Below, piece after piece: positions 1-5,182 of a stretch of 5,182 bases of DNA. The notes below the pieces were generated by a model. That model ran no database searches, was not told where the DNA came from, and worked only from the letters and a program-made list of their open reading frames with translations. The stretch comes from REEB509 sp044370335 (GTDB taxonomy: Bacteria > Pseudomonadota > Alphaproteobacteria > Caulobacterales > Aquidulcibacteraceae). Position numbers and translations under genes: made by a program. How positions within the stretch are numbered: the stretch's first letter is position 1; each line of letters begins with the position of its first letter. The stretch spans positions 1 through 5,182 of the forward strand of contig JBILVS010000175.1 in the NCBI GenBank assembly GCA_044370335.1, given 5' to 3'.

Positions 1-661
1 CAGGGTCGTCGGCTTCGAAGCGACGGGTATGCGCCTCGCCATGGACATCGACGGGGATGACCGTGAGATCCAGGGGCATGCCGACCGACAGATTGGACCG
101 CAAAGTGGAGTCCATGGAGACGAGCGCTGCCTTCAGGGCCTCGTCCAGCGGCGTCGTGGGTTTAATGACCCGATCGAGGATCGGTTTGCCGTATTTGTGC
201 TCACCGATCTGAAAGTAAGGGGTGTCATCGGTGGCTTCGATGAAATTGCCGGCGGAATACACCATGAACAGGCGCGCTTTGCCGCCCTTGCGCTGGCCGG
301 CCACGATGATGCTCGCATCCGCCGCGGCGCCCTGGGCTTCTATTCGGGCGCGGTCGCGGGCCTGCATAGAGGCCATCGCTTCTCCGACCAACTCGGCGGC
401 GCGGTAGATGGTCTTGCAGGTGAGAAGGCTCTCGCTCTTTTTAGAGCCCTTGGCTTTGTCGATGTCGGCCTGAAGGCGCGTGATGACGCCCTGCGTGATG
501 CCGAGATTGCCTGCTGTGCAGAGCGCGATAGCGCGTTCCCCTGGGGTGCGCCAGAGGAACATTTTCTTGAAGCGGCTGATGTTATCCACGCCCGCATTGG
601 TGCGGGTATCGGACAGCAGAACCAACCCTTCCCTCACCTTCAGCGCCAGACAATAGGTCAT
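1..661 (-). CDS. anbu: Anbu, proteasome-type peptidase (C-terminus off window)
   Basis: Predicted cytoplasmic N-terminal-nucleophile peptidase of the proteasome beta-subunit/HslV superfamily, Anbu branch (COG3484 type). The frame opens at ATG 661 with MTYCLALKV and stays open for 220 codons to the window edge. Anbu proteins are usually about 245-250 residues, so roughly 25-30 C-terminal residues are missing here. Thr2 follows the initiator Met directly, so methionine removal alone would expose the nucleophile and no propeptide is needed. Asp18 (in LLSDTRTNAGVD) and Lys32/Lys33 (in RFKKM) fit the other classical catalytic positions. The family blocks LCTAGNLG (48-55), VYSAGNFIEATDD (134-146), KYGKPILDR (156-164) and DSTLRSNLSVG (184-194) are intact. 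It is the last visible gene of the operon, 22 nt after the transglutaminase stop, with GAAGGG close upstream of the ATG. Family assignment is firm. Anbu proteins are known to form ring or open-helical assemblies, but their natural substrate is unsettled. Confidence 0.94.
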   Translation of the reverse strand, partial: MTYCLALKVREGLVLLSDTRTNAGVDNISRFKKMFLWRTPGERAIALCTAGNLGITQGVITRLQADIDKAKGSKKSESLLTCKTIYRAAELVGEAMASMQARDRARIEAQGAAADASIIVAGQRKGGKARLFMVYSAGNFIEATDDTPYFQIGEHKYGKPILDRVIKPTTPLDEALKAALVSMDSTLRSNLSVGMPLDLTVIPVDVHGEAHTRRFEADDP

Positions 662-683
662 GGCCCTTCGCCCCGTTTCGACG

Positions 684-1493
684 TTACTGCTCCTGCGTGA
701 CGTCGGGGGCGATGTCCACCGCCGCTGTCAGCGCTTCGACTGCCCCCGGGCCCACGCACCCTCGCACCGGCGCGGCTTCTGCGGCGTCAAACCCGCAGCC
801 GAGCCGAACATAAGCGTCGGTTGGGCACCGCCGGTTGGCGGGGTCAAACCCGACCCAGGCCCCCAGTTCCGGCACAAAGGCTTCCGCCCAGGCGTGGGTC
901 TCATGCAAATCTTCGTCCGCCGCCATATATCCCATGACGTAACGCGCCGGAACGCCCGCGGCCCTGGCGGTGGCGATAAACACGTGGGCATGGTCCTGGC
1001 AGACGCCGAAACCGTGCGCCAGCGCCTCCGCCGCAGTGGTTTGACTGTGGGTTTGGTTCGCCTGATAAGCGATGCGATCGGCGACGAGGCCGCACAAGGC
1101 GTGAAGCGTATCAAGGACACTAGAATGGCGCGCTTCCTGGGCCAACGTCGTTAGCGCAGGATCGAGGGCCGTGAGCAGCGTCGACCGGAGGAAGACGCCA
1201 GGGCGGGCGCAGTCCTGGAGGCCCCGAACGACGCCGGCGGCGTCTTTGGTCTCCACCGTTCCCGCCGCCAGGATCGACAACTCGGCCTGGGGCTCGCGGG
1301 TGGTCCATACCGCCTCCTGTTCGCCAAACGCGGCGGTGTGGAGCGGGGCGACGACCTGACCGTTGACCGAAACCGTCCAGTCCAGAGGATGCTGGGTCTC
1401 AAACTGAGGCGGAAAGAGGCGCAGACGCAAGGCGGCGCGGCTGGCGGCGGGGCTGTAAGCATAGCGGGTGTGGTGGCGGATGGTGATCTTCAT
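684..1493 (-). CDS. transglutaminase-like cysteine protein
   Basis: A 269-residue, probably cytoplasmic protein of the bacterial transglutaminase-like family (COG1305 type), with no signal peptide or membrane segment. Residues about 3-85 match the N-terminal beta domain usual in this family: it begins MKITIRHHTRYAYS and has RLRLFPP at 23-29 and LDW at 37-39. Residues about 115-225 are the papain-like core with a complete triad: Cys165 in GFGVCQDHAH, His200 in ETHAWAEAF and Asp217 in WVGFDPANRR. Such proteins cleave or exchange amide bonds; in Anbu operons the member is predicted to hydrolyse or transfer a peptide or isopeptide linkage, which is inference. The ATG at 1493 lies 6 nt after the alpha-E stop codon and has no Shine-Dalgarno-like sequence, so translation is probably coupled to the upstream gene. 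The stop is TAA at 686-684. Length is normal for the family and no lesion is visible. Confidence 0.93.
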   Translation of the reverse strand: MKITIRHHTRYAYSPAASRAALRLRLFPPQFETQHPLDWTVSVNGQVVAPLHTAAFGEQEAVWTTREPQAELSILAAGTVETKDAAGVVRGLQDCARPGVFLRSTLLTALDPALTTLAQEARHSSVLDTLHALCGLVADRIAYQANQTHSQTTAAEALAHGFGVCQDHAHVFIATARAAGVPARYVMGYMAADEDLHETHAWAEAFVPELGAWVGFDPANRRCPTDAYVRLGCGFDAAEAAPVRGCVGPGAVEALTAAVDIAPDVTQEQ

Positions 1494-1499
1494 GGAGGC

Positions 1500-2426
1500 T
1501 CAAAAGTCGTAGGCCGCGGCGATTTCGCGAGAGAGGCGATGGGTGCAACTCACCGCCTCGACGATGAATTCATGCAGCCCGAACTGGAACAGGCTGCCCA
1601 TGTCGAAGCCCTTGAGGCGCTTCACCATGCCGGCGGCGGTGTTCTGGCAGGCGTGGCGGGCGCCGTACACGGCGGCGAGGTCATCGAGGTGACGCTCCAG
1701 CCCCAAATAGGAGAACATCACCGATCGGGGGAACATGCGGTTGAGGACCAGGAACTCCGCGATGCCCCAGGGGGTATAATTGTCGCGATAGACGTGGTGG
1801 TAGGTTCTGAGGGCGCTTGTGGCGCGCAGGACTGACGTCCACTGGTGGTAGTCGCGACCGCCGCCGACCACATCGGTTTCGGGCAGAAGCACATAGTACT
1901 TCACGTCCAAGAGGCGGAGCGTCATGTCCGCGCGCTCGATGTATTCCCCGATCCGCAGGAACGTGTAACCGTCGTTACGCAGATGGGAGGTTTCGGTGGA
2001 GCCCCGAAAGGCCGCCGCGCGCTGGCGGGTCCAATCGAGATAGCGCGGCAGTTCATCCTTGAGGCGGACGGGCGAGGCCTGCTCCAGCGTCCGCCACCCG
2101 TCGTTCAGGGACTCCCACATGTCTTGGGTGAGGGCCGTGCGAATGGCTCGACCATTCGCCCGCGCTTGGGTGAGGCACGAGCGGATGGACGAGGGATTAT
2201 TGCCGTCGAGCAACAGGTGGCGGATGACGTCTTCCGCGGTAGCGCCCTCGCCTGTCAGGTCTTCCGGTGCGGCGGTGGCGCGGGCCACGCTGTGCCATTC
2301 TTTGCTCTCGTTGGCGCCCGGCAGCATGGCCATGGCTCGGCCCATCTCAATGAGGCGGGCCGTGGCGTCGGCGCGCTCGATGTAGCGGCCCATCCAGAAC
2401 AGGTTCTGCGCTGTGCGGCTCAGCAT
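1500..2426 (-). CDS. alpha-E domain-containing protein
   Basis: A 308-residue, almost wholly alpha-helical protein of the alpha-E family (formerly DUF403, COG2307 type). It lacks a signal peptide and is rich in Arg and Glu. It starts MLSRTAQNLFWMGRYIERAD, the usual N-terminus of the family. A second copy of the core motif, GEYIERADMTLRLLDV, lies at residues 160-175, so YIERAD occurs twice (15-20 and 162-167). WTSVLRATSA (196-205), FLVLNRMFPRSV (225-236) and the C-terminal HRLSREIAAAYDF are also typical. An in-frame ATG at 2471 would add 15 residues overlapping the ATP-grasp gene. I prefer 2426 because the family begins at MLSR and a G-rich ribosome-binding stretch precedes it. The gene starts 10 nt after the ATP-grasp stop. 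In some genomes this domain is fused to the ATP-grasp protein, which supports a joint role. Its biochemical activity is unknown. Confidence 0.93.
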   Translation of the reverse strand: MLSRTAQNLFWMGRYIERADATARLIEMGRAMAMLPGANESKEWHSVARATAAPEDLTGEGATAEDVIRHLLLDGNNPSSIRSCLTQARANGRAIRTALTQDMWESLNDGWRTLEQASPVRLKDELPRYLDWTRQRAAAFRGSTETSHLRNDGYTFLRIGEYIERADMTLRLLDVKYYVLLPETDVVGGGRDYHQWTSVLRATSALRTYHHVYRDNYTPWGIAEFLVLNRMFPRSVMFSYLGLERHLDDLAAVYGARHACQNTAAGMVKRLKGFDMGSLFQFGLHEFIVEAVSCTHRLSREIAAAYDF

Positions 2427-2443
2427 CGTGCCCCCCCTACTCC
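2427..2443 (-). promoter_or_regulatory. ribosome-binding stretch for the alpha-E gene
   Basis: Between the end of the ATP-grasp gene and ATG 2426 the minus strand reads GGAGTAGGGGGGGCACG. GGAG overlaps the last ATP-grasp codon and the six-G run lies 4 nt before the ATG. This purine-rich stretch, with the 10-nt gap, supports 2426 rather than 2471 as the start and suggests coupled translation. Confidence 0.45.
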
Positions 2444-3912
2444 GCCAGGATCCAGGTGTCTTTGACGCCACCGCCTTGGGAGGAGTTCACCACAAGCGAG
2501 CCTTTCTGCAGGGCGACCCGGGTGAGACCCCCGGGGGTGAGCCGGATTTCCCGGCCGACAAGGCAATAGGGGCGGAAGTCGACATGGCGACTTTCCACCG
2601 CGCCGTCGCCCAGCACGGGGGCGGTGGACAGATCAAGCGTCGGCTGCGCGATGTAATCGTCCGGCCGGGCTTCAAGTTTTTTGCGGAAGGCTTCGAGTTC
2701 TTTCTTGGAGGCATGCGGTCCGATCAGCATTCCGTAGCCGCCTGAACCGTGGGCTTCTTTGACGACGAGGTCCTTGAGGTTCGCCAGCACATAAGCGAGC
2801 TGCTCGGGGTCGGCGCAGCGATAGGTGTCGACGTTCTTCAGGATCGGGGGTTCGCCCAAATAGAAGCGGATCATGTCAGGGACAAAAACATAGATCCCTT
2901 TGTCGTCGGCGACGCCGGAGCCGGGGGCCGAGCACAGGGTGACCCCTCCTCCGCGATAGACGCTGAACAATCCCGGCACGCCGAGGAGGCTGTCAGGGCG
3001 GAACGACAGCGGGTCGATGAAGGCATCGTCGATGCGGCGGTAAATGACATCGACCCGCTGGGGGCCCCGGGTCGTGCGCATCCAGCATAGGCCATCGTCG
3101 ACGAAGAGGTCGGCGGCTTCGACGAGCTCCACACCCATCAAGTCTGCGAGATAGGAGTGTTCATAATAAGCGCTGTTGAGGGGGCCTGGCGTGAGGACGA
3201 CCACCGTCGGCTCGCCTTTGCACTTGGCCGGCGCCGCTTCGACGAGGGTTTGCTTTAGATGGCGGGGATAGACGTCCACCGCCTCCACTGCGCCCGCCTG
3301 GAAGAGCTGCGGGAACATTCGCATCATGATTTCGCGGTTTTCCAGCATGTAGGAGACGCCGGATGGGGTGCGGCAATTGTCCTCCAAAACCTGGAAGTCA
3401 TGCGGGCCGGTGCGGACAATGTCGACGCCGACGACGTGGCTATAGACCCGACCCGGGGGATCAAAGCCCGCCATTTCCGGCAAGTACGCCTCGTTTCGAT
3501 AGACGAGATGTTCCGGCACAATGCCGGTCTTGAGGATCTCTCCGCGGTGGTAAACGTCGTAGAGGAAGGCGTTCAGCGCCTGGGCGCGCTGGCGGATGCC
3601 ACGCTGCAGCATTCGCCATTCCGCGGCAGAGAAAACGCGCGGGATAAGGTCGAACGGAATCAACCGCTCCGGATCGCCGCCATCCTCGGCGTAGACGGCA
3701 AAAGTAACCCCGATCCGGCGAAACAGCGCTTCAGCTTCGGCCTGGCGGCCGGCGAGCGCGCCGACGCCAGTGGTTTCCAGCCACTCTTTAATCCGCTGAT
3801 AGGGAGCCCTCACGCCGCCCGCGGGATCAAGCATTTCATCAAACATGACAGAACCGTAGACGGGTTCGCGCCGGCTCTCAAAAGGGGGGACACGTGCGGC
3901 TTGAACGGCCAT
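2437..3912 (-). CDS. circularly permuted type 2 ATP-grasp protein
   Basis: A 491-residue protein of the circularly permuted ATP-grasp family (COG2308 type), predicted to join a carboxylate to an amine using ATP through an acyl-phosphate. No target peptide or membrane segment is seen, so it is probably cytosolic. Family blocks in order: FDEMLDPAGGVRAPY (24-38), FRRIGVTFAVY (64-74), VLEDNCRTPSGVSYMLENR (175-193), VVVLTPGPLNSAYYEHSYL (237-255), DVIYRRIDDAFIDPLSFRPD (288-307), PDMIRFYLGE (345-354), VVKEAHGSGGYGMLIGP (383-399), YIAQPTL (420-426) and SLVVNSSQGGGVKDTW (472-487). It ends with TAG at 2439-2437. The frame is open further upstream to 4200, but those 96 residues are rich in Arg and Pro, lack family similarity and overlap the receptor remnant in another frame. 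ATG 3912 has GAGGG two bases upstream. ATG 3846 (MFDEML, 469 residues) is an alternative that fits the family's usual start better but lacks a Shine-Dalgarno. It is the first gene of the four-gene Anbu operon. Confidence 0.93.
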   Translation of the reverse strand: MAVQAARVPPFESRREPVYGSVMFDEMLDPAGGVRAPYQRIKEWLETTGVGALAGRQAEAEALFRRIGVTFAVYAEDGGDPERLIPFDLIPRVFSAAEWRMLQRGIRQRAQALNAFLYDVYHRGEILKTGIVPEHLVYRNEAYLPEMAGFDPPGRVYSHVVGVDIVRTGPHDFQVLEDNCRTPSGVSYMLENREIMMRMFPQLFQAGAVEAVDVYPRHLKQTLVEAAPAKCKGEPTVVVLTPGPLNSAYYEHSYLADLMGVELVEAADLFVDDGLCWMRTTRGPQRVDVIYRRIDDAFIDPLSFRPDSLLGVPGLFSVYRGGGVTLCSAPGSGVADDKGIYVFVPDMIRFYLGEPPILKNVDTYRCADPEQLAYVLANLKDLVVKEAHGSGGYGMLIGPHASKKELEAFRKKLEARPDDYIAQPTLDLSTAPVLGDGAVESRHVDFRPYCLVGREIRLTPGGLTRVALQKGSLVVNSSQGGGVKDTWILAE

Positions 3913-3914
3913 AT

Positions 3915-3919
3915 CCCTC
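3915..3919 (-). promoter_or_regulatory. weak ribosome-binding site for the ATP-grasp gene
   Basis: GAGGG lies only 2 nt before ATG 3912. The composition is right but the spacing is shorter than usual. No comparable purine run precedes the alternative ATG at 3846, which is the main sequence reason for preferring 3912. Confidence 0.35.
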
Positions 3920-3928
3920 GCATAGGCG

Positions 3929-3958
3929 GCAGGCGCCGCGCTTAATCCGCAGGCGCCG
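3929..3958. repeat. 10-bp direct repeat, possible operator
   Basis: GCAGGCGCCG occurs exactly at 3929-3938 and 3949-3958, start to start 20 bp, which is about two helical turns. Each copy contains the palindrome GGCGCC. The right-hand copy falls in the spacer of the candidate promoter and the left-hand copy over the expected transcription start. This layout would suit a repressor site, but the DNA is GC-rich and short repeats arise easily, so function is only a suggestion. Confidence 0.4.
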
Positions 3959-3969
3959 GCTGCTCTCAA
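3942..3969 (-). promoter_or_regulatory. candidate promoter of the Anbu operon
   Basis: On the minus strand TTGAGA (3969-3964) matches the sigma-70 -35 consensus at five of six bases. After 16 nt comes GATTAA (3947-3942), a poor -10 box matching at three of six. Transcription would begin near 3935, about 22 nt before ATG 3912. This is the only non-coding stretch upstream of the four genes, so a promoter is expected here, but the match is weak. Transcription could also enter from the receptor remnant. Confidence 0.3.
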
Positions 3970-3974
3970 ACGCG

Positions 3975-5182
3975 TCAGAACCGGCCGGTGACTTCGAGCG
4001 CAACGACCGTTCCGTCGGTCGCCCAGCGGCGCTCGATGCTGCTCAGGGCGCCGGAGCGGTTTGGCGCAAATCGCCGGCGTTCGCGCTGGAAGCGGGCGGT
4101 GCAGAGATTGCGCAGCCCCAACCGGGTAACGAGGTCGAAAAGCGCGGTGCTTTCGATGAAACGCCGATCTGGGCGCTGTCGGTGCGATCGTCCTGCTCAT
4201 TAACGCGGTAGCCGGTTTGGCCGAAGGGACTGCGCCAAGTCAGGCCCCAGCTGAAAGGCAGCCCCGGCGGATCCTGCCGCAAAGACGCCTCAACACAATA
4301 GGCGGCGAAATTGGTTGAAAGCCCGGTCGCGGTTGATCAAGGGATCGCGGACGACACTGTCGTTGCTTTCGCCGTAGAGGCTGAACTCCTCGCCGGAGAT
4401 CACCATATCCAGCGGCAGATCAATGGTCACGACGAGGCCTGTGACGGTGGCCGGGCCGGCCTTGGCAATGCCCAAACCGCCCGAAGGAAGCGCGACGTGC
4501 TCCAGCACCCCTTCCCGCTCTCGGTAGAAGGCCTCAAGGGGCGCCGCGAAGCCGTCGTCGCAACGCCAATCGAGGTCAAAGCTGTCAACCCAGGCGATTT
4601 CGGGGCCGAGGGCCGGGTTGCCGGCGGTGGAGACGCCGTCAAAGAGCCCTGCGCTGGCGGCGAAATCGCCGAAATCCAATTGTCCGATACGACGCTCGAC
4701 GCCGAGGCTGGCCGTGGCGCCGAGGCCGAGGTCATATGAGGCTGAGGCTCGAGGCTTGAAAAAGGTGAAGCGCTGGCTGTTCTGCGCATCGCCGCTAACG
4801 GCGATCTCAGAGATTTCCGCACCGAGCACGCCATAAAAGCGGAGCCGTCATGGGGCCGCATAGGCGAACGTGAGCAGCGCTTGGCCGCGGGTTTCTTCGA
4901 CCACGGTCGCAGCGCCCAGGAGAACGACGGGGACCGGGCCTGCACCCAAATCTTGGGTTACTGCGAGGGTTGAATCGAGGCGGTTGTCGGCGGTCTCGGC
5001 GGCGGCTTCCAAGCGCCAGTCACGCCCCATGGCCCAGGCGGCGGAACCTCGGAAGACCGGTTCCAGCGCCTCCTGCTCTGAGGTCAAGGTAGTCGCCTGA
5101 AGCAAAGCCTCGGCCGCATCGCAACGGCTGGCGCGCTGTTTCTCGGTTTCGGTTTCAAGCGTCACGAAGCCCACGCGCTTGG
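3975..5182 (-). pseudogene. TonB-dependent receptor, C-terminal barrel, disrupted
   Basis: Remnant of an outer-membrane TonB-dependent receptor; about 400 codons of the beta-barrel half are present and the plug domain lies beyond the right edge. Coding similarity runs in three pieces. The first, from 5182, contains DNRLDSTLAVTQDLGAGPVP and is cut by TGA at 4850-4848. The same frame continues through FTFFKPRASASYDLGLG, GQLDFGDF (4685-4662) and AGNPALGPEIAW, motifs typical of this receptor group, until TGA 4292-4290. The similarity actually shifts frame near 4310 and continues as FSWGLTWRSPFGQTGYRVNE. It shifts back near 4159 into FIESTALFDLVTRLGLRNL and ends with EVTGRF and TGA at 3977-3975. 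The terminal Phe is the outer-membrane barrel signature. One nonsense codon and two opposite one-base shifts argue for a pseudogene; sequencing or assembly error is the alternative. The transported ligand cannot be told. Confidence 0.85.

Noticed and set aside
29..700. Plus-strand open frame of 223 codons
   Set aside because: It lies opposite the clearly recognisable anbu gene, has no family motifs, and reads as a typical high-GC antisense shadow.
2431..2437. Seven-G run at the ATP-grasp/alpha-E junction as a slippage site producing a fusion protein
   Set aside because: The run begins with the third base of the TAG stop, so ribosomes would meet the stop before slipping; a ribosome-binding role explains it better.
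1845..2465. Plus-strand open frame of 206 codons opposite the alpha-E gene
   Set aside because: Arg/Gly/Ala-rich product without recognisable motifs, fully covered by a strongly supported minus-strand gene.
3926..3939. Small hairpin GCGGC-AGGC-GCCGC as a terminator for the receptor gene
   Set aside because: The stem is only 5 bp and no T run follows on the minus strand; such stems are common in GC-rich DNA.
3259..3945. Plus-strand open frame of 228 codons opposite the ATP-grasp gene
   Set aside because: No recognisable domain; the opposite strand carries the conserved ATP-grasp motifs in the same stretch.
4311..4739. Plus-strand open frame of 142 codons opposite the receptor remnant
   Set aside because: The minus strand shows receptor motifs such as QLDFGDF and AGNPAL here; the plus-strand product resembles nothing known.
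4290..4829. Two separate small intact genes at 4848-5174 and 4290-4829
   Set aside because: They share one frame across a single TGA and together read as a continuous stretch of one receptor barrel, so they are fragments of one gene.

Overview
The window is a GC-rich piece of a Gram-negative bacterial chromosome, and every supportable gene lies on the minus strand. The codon use, the GC-rich third positions and the style of the TonB-dependent receptor remnant suggest an alphaproteobacterium (Caulobacterales, Hyphomonadales or Sphingomonadales-like). That placement is inference; no rRNA or other taxonomic marker is present.

Reading the minus strand from right to left, the first region (3975-5182) is the C-terminal half of an outer-membrane TonB-dependent receptor. 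It is broken by one in-frame TGA and by a pair of opposite one-base frameshifts, so it looks like a decaying pseudogene, or a gene damaged by sequencing errors. About 62 bp of non-coding DNA follow. They hold a perfect 10-bp direct repeat with 20-bp periodicity, laid over a plausible but weak promoter.

The rest (1-3912) is one tight operon of four genes: a circularly permuted ATP-grasp ligase-like protein (2437-3912), an alpha-E domain protein (1500-2426), a transglutaminase-like cysteine protein (684-1493) and the proteasome-like protease Anbu (1-661, C-terminus beyond the window). The intergenic gaps are only 10, 6 and 22 nt. This is the Anbu gene neighbourhood known from comparative genomics, which is predicted to make or attach, and then process, a peptide or amide-linked product. 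The ATP-grasp protein would form the bond with ATP, the alpha-E protein would assist, the transglutaminase-like protein would cut or transfer amide bonds, and Anbu would hydrolyse. The physiological substrate is not established, so the locus is a recognised but poorly understood system rather than a wholly new one.

The anbu reading frame has no stop inside the window and is easily overlooked. The long open frames on the plus strand opposite these genes are high-GC shadows. No tRNA, rRNA, CRISPR array, insertion sequence or convincing intrinsic terminator was seen.
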